Assembly: GCF_041053055.1 (NCBI RefSeq)
Contig: NZ_CP163443.1
Location: 6,803,001-6,867,000 of the forward strand
DNA from: Streptomyces sp. R41
GTDB lineage: Bacteria; Actinomycetota; Actinomycetes; Streptomycetales; Streptomycetaceae
Length of the DNA: 64,000 nt
Direction of reading: 5' to 3'
Position numbers and translations under genes: made by a program
Shown here: positions 8,659 through 16,956 of the stretch, one piece after another
Position numbering within the stretch: the first letter of the stretch is position 1
Layout of the letters: each line of letters starts with the position of its first letter
Notes under the pieces: generated by a model
Told to the model about the DNA's origin: nothing
Database searches by the model: none
The model's input: the letters and a program-made list of their open reading frames with translations, nothing else

Positions 8659-9765
8659 CTACGCTCGCGCCAACCCCGTCTTCACCCCCGCCCCACACAA
8701 CGGCACCACTCCCGACCGGCCCCCAAGCACCCCCTCCCGAACAGCAGCCCAGCAAGCCACCCCCGTCGACTCCACGTACAGCCCACGCGAAGCCAGGTCC
8801 ATCTGCGCATGCCGGATCTGATCCTCCGTCACCGTGAGAAACGTGCCGCCCGACTCCCGCACCGCCCGCAGAATCTGCCGCGCCCGCGGCGGCCGGGGAA
8901 TCGCGATGCCCTCGGCGAAGGTGGGCGCCATGGGCGTGACGCCGACGAGGTCGTCCGCGCCCGCGGACCAGGCGTGGGCCAGCGGAGCGACCGCCGCGGA
9001 CTGGACGGCGTACAGGGCGGGCCGGCGATCGATGAGGCCCGCCCCGTGCAGTTCAGCGATGGCGAGAGCGGCGCCGAGCAGCAGCGTGCCGTTGCCGACG
9101 GGCACGACGACGACATCGGGGAGGCGTCCGCCGAGGTCCTCCCAGAGCTCGTGGACGTAGGTCTTCGTACCGTGCAGGAAGTACGGGTTGAAGACGTGCG
9201 AGGCGTAGAAGACACCCTCCTCGTCCGCCGCCTCGCGCGCGGCCTGTGCCGTCGCCTCACGGTCGCCCTCCACGACGCGCAGCCGCGCCCCGTGCGCCTC
9301 GATCTGCTCCAGCTTCTTCGATGAGGTGCCCTCGGGCACGTACACCGTGCACGGCAGTGCGGCCCGCGCGCAGTACGCGGCGATCGCCGTTCCCGCGTTG
9401 CCGCTGCTGTCCGCGAGCACCTGCCGGGGCTTCAGCCGCAGCGCCAGCTCGGCCAGCAACACCGCCCCGCGGTCCTTGAACGACAGGGTCGGCATGAGGA
9501 AGTCGAGCTTCGCGGAGATGTCGTCACGGAGGGGGACGAGAGGGGTGCGGCCTTCGCCCAGGCTGAGCGTGGGCGCGGACAGCGGCAGGCACTCCGCGTA
9601 TCGCCACAGCGAATTCACTCGCCCGGCAAGGGACTTGAGGGGTGCGGGTGTCGGCGCGAAGTCGAGATCGAGCGGGCCGCGGCAGACCGGACAGCACCAG
9701 GCGAGCGAGCCGGCCGGGACGCGGGTGCCGTCCGTGGGGCAGAAACAATCCGGCAGTGGTGTCAT
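8659..9765 (-). CDS. Threonine synthase-like PLP-dependent enzyme
   Basis: 368 residues, fold type II PLP enzyme. The N-terminus holds a zinc-ribbon-like set of cysteines (C7, C9, C24, C25, C28), as in many threonine synthase-like proteins. The PLP lysine is K97 in LSFKDRG, and the phosphate-binding loop SGNAGT is at 121-126. A glycine-rich VPVGNGTLLLG segment follows. It could be a threonine synthase (O-phosphohomoserine to threonine) or a related lyase; the true housekeeping thrC normally sits with hom and thrB, so a paralogue is more likely. No ribosome site is visible before the ATG. It is convergent with marR across repeat copy A. Confidence 0.82.
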   Translation of the reverse strand: MTPLPDCFCPTDGTRVPAGSLAWCCPVCRGPLDLDFAPTPAPLKSLAGRVNSLWRYAECLPLSAPTLSLGEGRTPLVPLRDDISAKLDFLMPTLSFKDRGAVLLAELALRLKPRQVLADSSGNAGTAIAAYCARAALPCTVYVPEGTSSKKLEQIEAHGARLRVVEGDREATAQAAREAADEEGVFYASHVFNPYFLHGTKTYVHELWEDLGGRLPDVVVVPVGNGTLLLGAALAIAELHGAGLIDRRPALYAVQSAAVAPLAHAWSAGADDLVGVTPMAPTFAEGIAIPRPPRARQILRAVRESGGTFLTVTEDQIRHAQMDLASRGLYVESTGVACWAAVREGVLGGRSGVVPLCGAGVKTGLARA

Positions 9766-10039
9766 GTGCGCAGGTTAAGCGCAGGTCGAGCAGGGTTTGA
9801 ATGTGCTGGTTGGTGACGTTGTGTCATGGCTGGCATATGGCACCTGCGTTACAGCACTGCAGGGCCCTTGTGCAATTCCTGTGGAGGCCTCAATCTTTCG
9901 GCTGACGCACAGGGTTCTCACAGCTGAGCGGCAGGCGAGCGGCTGCCACGCGGCTGCTTGGCATGACCCTGTCTAGTCGATCTCTCGGTTCGTGCACCAT
10001 CCCCCACCAGCGCACCACCGACTGAGAAGGATCCCTCAG

Positions 10040-11620
10040 ATGGCAGAGATGCGTCATGTCCGTCCTGCCGGCCATGCCCGGCGAAGACTGGCCTGGGCAG
10101 GCTCAGCGGCTCTCGTCCTCGGCATCGTCTCCGCGCTCCCCGCGAGCGCCGCGTCCGAGCGGGTGGGCCACATCCAGTACGCCGGCGCCCCGGGCGCGGT
10201 CGCGAACAGCTACATCGTGACCCTCGACGCGCACGCCGCGAAGGCGACGTCGGCCAAGGGCAAGGCCCTGGCCAAGGAGTACGGCGCCACGATCGAGCGT
10301 ACGTACAAGAAGGCCCTGAACGGCTACGCGATCGAGGCCACCGCGGCGGAGGCGAAGCGGTTCGCCGCCGACCCCGCCGTCACCTCCGTCGTGCAGAACC
10401 GCACCTTCCACATCGACGCGACCCAGACCAACCCGCCCTCCTGGGGCCTGGACCGCATCGACCAGAAGAACCTGCCGCTGGACAGCAAGTACACCTACCC
10501 GGACTCGGCCGGGCAGGGCGTGACCGCGTACATCGTCGACACCGGCGTACGCATCACGCACAGCGACTTCGGCGGCCGGGCCTCGTACGGCTACGACGCC
10601 GTCGACAACGACAACACCGCGCAGGACGGCAACGGCCACGGCACGCACGTGGCGGGCACGGTGGCCGGCAACGCGTACGGCGTCGCCAAGAAGGCCAAGA
10701 TCGTCGCCGTCCGTGTGCTCAACAACTCCGGCTCGGGCACGACCGCCCAGGTCGTCGCGGGCATCGACTGGGTGACCCAGAACCACAGCGGGCCGTCCGT
10801 CGCCAACATGTCGCTCGGCGGCGGCGCGGACAGCGCCCTCGACACGGCCGTCCGCAACGCGATCGCCTCCGGCGTCACCTTCGCGGTCGCGGCGGGCAAC
10901 GACAACGCGAACGCCTCCAACTACTCGCCCGCCCGCGTCGGCGAGGCCATCACGGTCGGCGCGACCACATCGACCGACGCCCGCGCCAGCTACTCCAACT
11001 ACGGCTCCATCCTGGACATCTTCGCTCCGGGCTCCTCGATCACGTCCTCGTGGAACACCAGCGACACGGCGACGAACACGATCTCCGGTACGTCGATGGC
11101 GACGCCGCACGTGACCGGCGCGGCGGCCGTCTATCTGGCCGACCACCCCGGCTCCACCCCCGCACAGGTCGCCTCCGGCCTGGTCGCCGCCGCCTCCACC
11201 GGTGTCGTCACCAGCCCCGGCACCGGCTCGCCCAACCGTCTGCTCCAGGTCGGCGCCGGTACGGTGACCCCGCCCGGACCGCGCTTCGAGAACACCGCGG
11301 ACTACGCGATCAACGACAACTCCACGGTCGAGTCGCCGATCACCGTCAGCGGTGTTCCCGGGAACGCGCCGTCGTCACTGAGTGTGCCTGTGAACATCGT
11401 TCACACGTACATCGGTGATCTGCAGGTGCAACTGATAGCCCCCGACGGTTCGGCGTACACGCTGAAGTCGTACGGCACCGGCGGAAGCTCCGACAACATC
11501 AACACCACGTACACCGTGAACGCCTCCTCCGAGGTCGCAGGCGGCACATGGAAGCTGCGCGTGAGCGACAACGCGGCGCTCGACACCGGGAAGATCGACT
11601 CCTGGGCGCTGCAGTTCTGA
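10040..11620 (+). CDS. Secreted subtilisin-like S8 serine protease with P-domain
   Basis: 526 residues. A Sec signal peptide (about 1-38) precedes an I9 inhibitor prodomain (about 55-130). The S8 catalytic domain has D167 (VDTG), H200 (HGTHVAG) and S352 (GTSMATPH). A C-terminal P/proprotein-convertase-like beta domain (about 415-526, with TYIGDLQVQLIAPDG and GGTWKLRVSDNA) stabilises such proteases in other members. The family hydrolyses proteins outside the cell. GAGAAGGA lies about 8 bases before ATG 10040; an earlier in-frame ATG at 9992 would spoil the signal peptide. It faces a serpin gene tail to tail, which suggests a protease-inhibitor pair. Confidence 0.92.
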   Translation: MAEMRHVRPAGHARRRLAWAGSAALVLGIVSALPASAASERVGHIQYAGAPGAVANSYIVTLDAHAAKATSAKGKALAKEYGATIERTYKKALNGYAIEATAAEAKRFAADPAVTSVVQNRTFHIDATQTNPPSWGLDRIDQKNLPLDSKYTYPDSAGQGVTAYIVDTGVRITHSDFGGRASYGYDAVDNDNTAQDGNGHGTHVAGTVAGNAYGVAKKAKIVAVRVLNNSGSGTTAQVVAGIDWVTQNHSGPSVANMSLGGGADSALDTAVRNAIASGVTFAVAAGNDNANASNYSPARVGEAITVGATTSTDARASYSNYGSILDIFAPGSSITSSWNTSDTATNTISGTSMATPHVTGAAAVYLADHPGSTPAQVASGLVAAASTGVVTSPGTGSPNRLLQVGAGTVTPPGPRFENTADYAINDNSTVESPITVSGVPGNAPSSLSVPVNIVHTYIGDLQVQLIAPDGSAYTLKSYGTGGSSDNINTTYTVNASSEVAGGTWKLRVSDNAALDTGKIDSWALQF

Positions 11621-11659
11621 CCGACGGTCGGTGACCGACGGTCGGTGACCGACGGTCAA
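11618..11659. repeat. Three 14-bp tandem repeats between protease and serpin genes
   Basis: Three units of TGACCGACGGTCGG (the last ends AA) start within the protease stop codon and run into the serpin stop. Each unit holds the near-palindrome GACCG-A-CGGTC, so the tract can form alternative hairpins. It probably serves as a bidirectional terminator for both convergent genes. Confidence 0.7.
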
Positions 11660-12855
11660 TTGCTCTCCTGGCCCTCGCGGTACGGCTTCGGGTCCGTGAC
11701 CCAGCCGGCCGCGAGGACCAGGCGTGAGGGCCGGTGCACGGCGAGGAAGCCGAAGGGGCGGTCGAAGGTGGCGCGGATCGTGGTGGTCACATAGCGCCGT
11801 TCGGGTGCCGACGTGAGGCTCACTCCGACGGACGTCACCGCCACGGCCTCGAAACCCAGGGCGCCGAACCTCGCCATGGCGGACTGCTGGGCGGACTCGA
11901 CGAACAGAGGCGGGTACTCGCAGATGCCGGGAAAGTGCCCCTGACGTGAATCGCTCGCCGCGGTGAGGCCGAACAGCCCGCTCTGCGTCAGCAGATCGTG
12001 CTCCGCCCTGACCTCGTACGCCGCCGTCATCACCCGCAAGGTCGTCGGCCGGGGCCGTACACAGCGCTCCTTCTCCACCCGCACACCGGGTCCCACGTCG
12101 CCGTACGGGAGTTGAGGACCGGGCACGACCTCATGTGTACCGCCGAGGATGTCCACGCCCGCGCCCAGCACCTGCCCGGGGCCCATCCGTTCCTCGCCGA
12201 GCAGGAGATGCACGTCGATGCCGGTCGAGCCGAGGACCTTCAGCTCGGTGACCGGCCCGTCCGGCGTGTCCGCCACGCCGATCCGGTCCAGCAGGACGCT
12301 CCTGCGGCGCAGCCCCAGCAGCGCACGCCCCTGCCACGGTCCCGCCTTCGGCCGGAAGTAGCGCTCCTCGAAAGGGCGCAGCCACTTCGTGCGCAGGGCC
12401 AGCGCGCTCGCCAGGACCAGCACGGTGCAGTCGGTCAGTTCGACCGGCATGTGGTCGATGAGACCCCCGGTCCGCTCCGTGGCCCACGCGTCGAGCGTCG
12501 CGCGGTCCGCCGGGTGATCGCCGCTGAGTTCACCGCGCGTGCCTGCGGGCAGTCCCGCCTCCCACTCCTCCCGCACCTTCAGCCGCCGGTCGGTCCACAG
12601 CCCGAGGGCCGAGTCGAGCCCCCGTATCGCGCCGAGCGTGGCCATGAACTCCCTTGCGCGGTACGCCGCTTCCTGCGCCGGGAACCCCACCACCTCCGCC
12701 AGCTCCGTGCGCGCCGCGCCGTCGGCCCCGTCCGCCAGGAAGCCGAGCAGAGGCCACACTCCGGCCGCCGAGAAGAGCGTGCCGTCCGACACCACTCCCG
12801 CCCAACGGGCCGTCAGGCCGTTGACCGTCCGAATCGTCGCGTTGGTGACCTCCAT
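11656..12855 (-). CDS. Serpin-family protease inhibitor
   Basis: 399 residues, the normal length of a serpin core. Recognised by LFSAAGVWPLLGFLADGADG near the N-terminus, LVLASALALRTKWLRPFE (serpin strand 3A region), and the C-terminal hinge GFEAVAVTSVGVSL, followed by a reactive loop with SAPERR and the family end FDRPFGFLAVH. The hinge keeps small or beta-branched residues as inhibitory serpins do, though Val replaces some Ala. No signal peptide is seen, so it is predicted intracellular unless exported otherwise. The reactive bond is somewhere near Pro-Glu-Arg-Arg. It is convergent with the S8 protease, whose premature activity it could block. Confidence 0.85.
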   Translation of the reverse strand: MEVTNATIRTVNGLTARWAGVVSDGTLFSAAGVWPLLGFLADGADGAARTELAEVVGFPAQEAAYRAREFMATLGAIRGLDSALGLWTDRRLKVREEWEAGLPAGTRGELSGDHPADRATLDAWATERTGGLIDHMPVELTDCTVLVLASALALRTKWLRPFEERYFRPKAGPWQGRALLGLRRRSVLLDRIGVADTPDGPVTELKVLGSTGIDVHLLLGEERMGPGQVLGAGVDILGGTHEVVPGPQLPYGDVGPGVRVEKERCVRPRPTTLRVMTAAYEVRAEHDLLTQSGLFGLTAASDSRQGHFPGICEYPPLFVESAQQSAMARFGALGFEAVAVTSVGVSLTSAPERRYVTTTIRATFDRPFGFLAVHRPSRLVLAAGWVTDPKPYREGQESN

Positions 12856-12947
12856 TACGCCCCCGCCCGTGTCGCGCTTACGATGCGCGCAGCCATTCGG
12901 CAGCCGTACGTAGGTTCCACCTCGCCTGGACTAGGAGCAAGGTACTC

Positions 12948-14144
12948 GTGGCAATACCCCCGCCGCCCGGGCCACAGCCCGAGGGCCAGTACCCGCCTCC
13001 AGGGTTGCCGCCGGGCGCGTCCCCCTACCCGAACACCCCCTATCCGGGGCCGTACCAGCCCTGGGGCCAGGGCTACTCCCCGTACAACCGCCCCGCACCC
13101 GTCAACGGCCTCGCGATCTCCGCGCTCGTGCTCGGCATCCTCTGCTTCCTGCCCGCCGTCGGGCTGGTGCTCGGGATCGTCGCGCTCGCGCAGATCAAGA
13201 AGCGGGGCGAGCGGGGCAAGGGGATGGCGGTGGGCGGCATGGTCATGTCGTCGATCGGCGTCGTGCTGCTCACGGTCGCGGTCGCCACGGGCGGCGTGGG
13301 CGACTTCTGGGACGGCTTCAAGGACGCGGCGAACGACTCGGGCGGCGCCGCCTTCTCGCTCAAGAAGGGCGAGTGCTTCGACGCGCCGGGCGGCGCCCTG
13401 GAGGGGATGGCGTACGACGTCGACAAGGTGCCGTGCGCGGGTGAACACGACGCCGAGGTGTTCGCGGACTTCAGGATGAGCGGCGGCGCCTACCCGGGGG
13501 ACGGCGCGATCACCGACTCCGCCGACGAGAAGTGCTACGCCCTGAAGGACGCGTACGCGATGGATGCCTGGGCCGTCCCGGACAACGTTGACGTGTACTA
13601 CTTCACGCCGACGCGGCAGAGCTGGCGCCTCGGCGACCGCGAGATCACCTGCATGTTCGGGAACACCGACGAGAAGGGCAGCCTGACGGGGTCGCTGCGC
13701 AAGGACGCGACGACGCTCGACGCGGATCAACTCGCCTATCTGCTGGCCGCGCAGGGCATCAACGCGGCGATGGACGCGGCGCCCGACGAGGAGTACGTCG
13801 AGGACGACCTGCCCGGCCACAAGAAGTGGGCGACCAAGGTCTCGGAGGCGCTCACGACGCAGGCGGACACTCTGCGCGGTCACGGGTTCGCGCCCGCGGT
13901 CCGCAAGCCGGTCGACGCCCTGGTCAAGGACATGGAGCTCTCCCAGAAGGAGTGGGCGAAGGCGGCGGCCGCGCAGGACGCGGACACCTTCTACACCCAC
14001 TACGAGAAGGGCATGAAGCTCATCGACCCCAAGAAGACGGTCACCACACGCAAGGCTCTGGGCCTCGCCACCACCCCGCCGCCGTCCGACGAGAACGGTG
14101 ACGGCCAGGACGGCGAAGGAAGCGGCACCGGCATGGAGGTGTGA
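12948..14144 (+). CDS. DUF4190 / septum-formation-domain membrane protein
   Basis: 398 residues. The first 50 residues are Pro/Gly/Tyr-rich. Two membrane helices follow (about 52-75 and 92-115, DUF4190), with a short KKRGERGKG loop. The outer part (about 130-250) has the septum-formation-type pattern: KKGECFDAPGG, VPCAGEHDAEVFADF, a paired Cys region, and a Trp-Arg-Leu segment ending in CMFG. The last 140 residues are helical and end in an acidic Gly-rich tail. Start is GTG with AAGG about 5 bases upstream (GGAG further back). Function is not established. The family is common in actinobacteria. Confidence 0.78.
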   Translation: MAIPPPPGPQPEGQYPPPGLPPGASPYPNTPYPGPYQPWGQGYSPYNRPAPVNGLAISALVLGILCFLPAVGLVLGIVALAQIKKRGERGKGMAVGGMVMSSIGVVLLTVAVATGGVGDFWDGFKDAANDSGGAAFSLKKGECFDAPGGALEGMAYDVDKVPCAGEHDAEVFADFRMSGGAYPGDGAITDSADEKCYALKDAYAMDAWAVPDNVDVYYFTPTRQSWRLGDREITCMFGNTDEKGSLTGSLRKDATTLDADQLAYLLAAQGINAAMDAAPDEEYVEDDLPGHKKWATKVSEALTTQADTLRGHGFAPAVRKPVDALVKDMELSQKEWAKAAAAQDADTFYTHYEKGMKLIDPKKTVTTRKALGLATTPPPSDENGDGQDGEGSGTGMEV

Positions 14145-14248
14145 CGGCGGCTATACCGGGGAGAAAGTGCCTGCGTAAAGCCCTCGAGGACCACAAGTCA
14201 TCACATCGAGTGATTCTCTGGCCTTTGCTTGCATGGCACAACCCACGG

Positions 14249-14275
14249 TTGCCACCCTGTTGCTGTCTGTACAAT
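14249..14275 (+). promoter_or_regulatory. Possible promoter of the GntR gene
   Basis: TTGCCA (14249-14254) and TACAAT (14270-14275) resemble -35 and -10 boxes, with a short 15-base spacer. The GTG start lies 17 bases after the -10 box, leaving a very short leader. It is the only good -10-like box in this gap. Confidence 0.35.
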
Positions 14276-14291
14276 CTGATGGGAGCGGCCA

Positions 14292-15044
14292 GTGACTTTC
14301 GGTGAGCAGCCGGCGTACCTGCGCGTCGCGGGTGATCTCCGCAAGAAGATCGTCGACGGTTCGCTGCCACCGCACACCCGGCTCCCGTCACAGGCCAGGA
14401 TCCGCCAGGAGTACGGCGTCTCGGACACGGTCGCCCTGGAGGCGCGCAAGGTGCTGATGGCCGAGGGGCTGGTCGAGGGCCGCTCCGGGTCGGGCACGTA
14501 TGTGCGCGAGCGGCCGGTGCCGCGCCGGGTCGCCCGCTCCGGGTACCGGCCGGACAGCGGTGCGACCCCGTTCCGCCAGGAGCAGGCCGACATCTCCGCG
14601 CGCGGCACGTGGGAGTCCCACAGCCGGCAGGTCGAGGCGAGCGGTGCGATCGCCGAGCGCCTGTCCGTCCAGCCCGGCGACCGCGTGATGTGCACGAAGT
14701 ACGTCTACCGGGACGGCGGCGAGGCGATGATGCTCTCCACATCCTGGGAGCCCCTCGCCGTCACCGGCCGTACGCCGGTGATGCTCCCCGAGGAGGGCCC
14801 GCTCGGCGGTATGGGCGTCGTCGAGCGCATGGCCGCCATCGACGTGATCGTGGACAACGTCACGGAGGAGGTGGGAGCGCGCCCAGGCCTCGCCGAGGAA
14901 CTCCTCGCGCTCGGCGGCGTACCCGGCCATGTCGTCCTCGTCATCCAGCGGACCTTCTACGCCTCGGGTCGCCCGGTCGAGACGGCCGACGTCGTCGTAC
15001 CGGCGGACCGGTACCGGATCGCGTATCACCTGCCCGTGAAGTAA
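14292..15044 (+). CDS. GntR-family regulator with UTRA ligand domain
   Basis: 250 residues. The N-terminal winged helix (about 6-75) has PAYLRVAGDLRKKI, LPSQARIRQEYGVS and LMAEGLVEGRSGSGTYV, typical for GntR. The rest (about 95-245) is a UTRA effector domain of the HutC subfamily. The ligand is unknown. GTG start with GGGAG about 7 bases upstream. The gene has no clear operon partner. Its last codons belong to a run of degenerate 25-bp repeats that continues downstream, an unusual end for this family. Confidence 0.88.
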   Translation: MTFGEQPAYLRVAGDLRKKIVDGSLPPHTRLPSQARIRQEYGVSDTVALEARKVLMAEGLVEGRSGSGTYVRERPVPRRVARSGYRPDSGATPFRQEQADISARGTWESHSRQVEASGAIAERLSVQPGDRVMCTKYVYRDGGEAMMLSTSWEPLAVTGRTPVMLPEEGPLGGMGVVERMAAIDVIVDNVTEEVGARPGLAEELLALGGVPGHVVLVIQRTFYASGRPVETADVVVPADRYRIAYHLPVK

Positions 15045-15146
15045 CCGCGTATCACCTGCCCGTGAGTAACCGGTATCACCAGCCCGCGGAGTAACCACGT
15101 ATCACTGCCCGTGAGGCAATCGGTGTCGCATGCCGGTGAACTGGCC
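15021..15146 (+). repeat. Five degenerate ~25-bp tandem repeats at the GntR 3' end
   Basis: Units start at 15021, 15047, 15072, 15097 and 15122. Unit 1 begins GCGTATCACCTGCCCGTGAA and spans the stop codon of the GntR gene; unit 2 is nearly identical with one base lost, and units 3-5 diverge progressively. The coding meaning of unit 1 is AYHLPVK-stop. Confidence 0.75.
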
Positions 15147-15473
15147 GACGCCATCCATGGACCGACCCCCGACGTCCGCCAAGTGGACCGCGCGTGAAGC
15201 CCGGTTGGAATCTGGCCTTTCTCAAGAGCCCTGCCCGCGCGGGACTTCGCGCTGCTCGGGGGCGCACGGAGGGCGGTCGACAGCGCGTTCGATGGCGTGC
15301 GCCCCCTCCCGTCCTGGCTGGTTGCGCACCTACGGCGTACCTCGTGCGTACCTCTTTGTGAAAAGCCGTATTCGCTGCGTGAAGGTAAGGCGTAGGCTCG
15401 GGCATATGCGGATTGCGGTTTCCTTAGAGGGCGGGGCACGGCGGGGGCCCGGGGCGGGAAGTGGAGGGGCTCG
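15147..15473. other. Non-coding stretch before the SPOR-like gene
   Basis: No gene supported. It contains two copies of GCGTACCTC (15335-15343 and 15346-15354) spaced 11 bp apart, then an AT-richer patch near 15355-15375. These could be a direct-repeat regulator site, but nothing decisive is seen. Confidence 0.3.
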
Positions 15474-15656
15474 ATGAACGACGGCACGATCACTCTTCCC
15501 TGGCTCGTCATACGGCAGGACGACAACGGCAACCGCTACCGCGTGGGCAGGTACGCGACCCGGGCCGAGGCCCAGAAGATCGCGGACAGCCTCGACGACC
15601 GCGGGCACAAGCAGCTCTACTGGGTCGAGCGGATCGGGCAGAACGGATCCAAGTGA
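15474..15656 (+). CDS. Small SPOR-like protein
   Basis: 60 residues. Begins MNDGTITLPWLVIRQDDNG, continues with RYRVGRYATRAEAQKIADSL and ends in a basic stretch with LYWVERIGQ. The pattern of strand, helix with A-E-A-Q, strand resembles a minimal SPOR repeat, which in larger proteins binds denuded peptidoglycan; here there is no signal peptide, so that role is uncertain. GGAGGGG sits before the ATG. It is common as a stand-alone small gene in Streptomyces (from memory). Confidence 0.7.
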   Translation: MNDGTITLPWLVIRQDDNGNRYRVGRYATRAEAQKIADSLDDRGHKQLYWVERIGQNGSK

Positions 15657-15743
15657 TCGCGCTCGCCCGCGCAGTGATCCCCTTGTCGCCGACAGGTGAT
15701 CCACGCCGCCGGAGCCCCGCGTCGCTCCCGTAGGCTCCGGCGC

Positions 15744-16151
15744 ATGACGGAACGGATCGTGGTGGTCGGAGCCGCCCTGCTGAGCGGCGGGCGTCTGCTC
15801 GCCGCCCGCCGCAGCGCGCCTCCCGAACTGGCCGGGCGCTGGGAGTTGCCGGGCGGCAAGGTCGAACCGGGCGAGACTCCCGAGCACGCTCTCGTACGGG
15901 AACTGCGTGAGGAACTCGGCGTCGAGGCGGAGCCGCTGGAGCGGGTCCCCGGCGAGTGGCTCCTGAAGCCGGGGTACGTCCTACGGGTGTGGACCGCACG
16001 GCTGCTCCCCGGCTCCGCCGAACCCCGACCCCTGGAGGACCACGACGAACTGCGCTGGCTGACCCCCGGCGAGATCTGGGACGTGGACTGGCTGGACGCG
16101 GACGTACCGGCGGTGAAGGGTGCGCTGCTGAGGCTGGACGCGGGGGCGTAG
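15744..16151 (+). CDS. Nudix (MutT-like) hydrolase
   Basis: 135 residues. The complete Nudix box runs from G38 to V60: G38, E44, R52-E53, E56-E57 and G59 all match GX5EX7REUXEEXGU. The pattern VVGAALLSGGRLLAARRS at the start is like MutT-type 8-oxo-dGTP or NTP hydrolases. The protein could sanitise nucleotides, but substrates of short Nudix enzymes vary. ATG at 15744 gives the standard family start; the frame is open from 15696. Confidence 0.9.
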   Translation: MTERIVVVGAALLSGGRLLAARRSAPPELAGRWELPGGKVEPGETPEHALVRELREELGVEAEPLERVPGEWLLKPGYVLRVWTARLLPGSAEPRPLEDHDELRWLTPGEIWDVDWLDADVPAVKGALLRLDAGA

Positions 16152-16253
16152 CGGGGCTCCGCGGGGCGTGCGCAGACAGGGCTCCGGATCTCGTACGCCG
16201 TTCGTGCCACAGTGCGCCTTCGTGTGCGGTAAGGCTTCCCGGATATCGGGTAT

Positions 16254-16712
16254 GTGCCCATTAACCCCACGAAACCGGACATGGGTGGGTTCCTGGCCTG
16301 GGAAGTGATCGGCTTGATCGACACCGAAGGCGACTGCGCCGAGTGGACCTTTCCCGCGGAGCCAGGTGCTGTCCGTACCGCCCGCGCCGTCGTCCGGGGC
16401 CAGTTGCGCACATGGGAGCTGGATTCCCTCGGTGACATCGCCGCGCTGCTGGTCAGTGAGCTGGTGACGAACTCCCTGCGGCACGCCGCGGGCCCCATCG
16501 GCGTACGGCTGGTGCGTCCTGACGGGGTGCCCGGCGCCCTGCTGGTGGAGGTCTCCGACCCGCTGCCGGATCCGCCCCGCGCACGGGCCGCCGATGTCGA
16601 CGACGAGAGCGGCCGCGGACTTCAGCTCGTGGCCAGCTCGTCCCGGCGCTGGGGAACGCGCCCCGGGGGCACCGGAAAGACGGTCTGGTTCGAGCTGGCG
16701 GTGCCTGGTTGA
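16254..16712 (+). CDS. RsbW-like anti-sigma/serine kinase fold protein
   Basis: 152 residues, GHKL ATPase fold of the HATPase_c_2 type: a helix with AEPGAVRTARAVVRGQLR, N-box ALLVSELVTNSLRHA (about 65-79), and G-box ESGRGLQLVASSSRRWGTRP, ending GKTVWFELAVPG. Members phosphorylate anti-sigma antagonists or bind sigma factors. GTG start is inferred. The following gene encodes a SpoIIE phosphatase that ends in the same domain type, so the two probably act in one partner-switching circuit. Confidence 0.85.
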   Translation: MPINPTKPDMGGFLAWEVIGLIDTEGDCAEWTFPAEPGAVRTARAVVRGQLRTWELDSLGDIAALLVSELVTNSLRHAAGPIGVRLVRPDGVPGALLVEVSDPLPDPPRARAADVDDESGRGLQLVASSSRRWGTRPGGTGKTVWFELAVPG

Positions 16713-16956
16713 CGGCGCGTCGGCCGGGGGAGCGCACGACCGATTGGTTCAGGCCACTGGTGCCGACGGAACTCTTTGATTCGATGGGGCGCCACCTGGT
16801 TAGAAGACTGGGAGTATGTCGCGGCCGGTCCAAAAACCATCGGGACCGTGCTGTGATCGTGAACACCGTGTTGTGCGGCGCCGTAGTGCTGGATACTGCG
16901 GGCAGCCGCCCCCGGTGACCGGTGCCGGACGCGGTGAGCTGGAGGGGACGGTTCGC

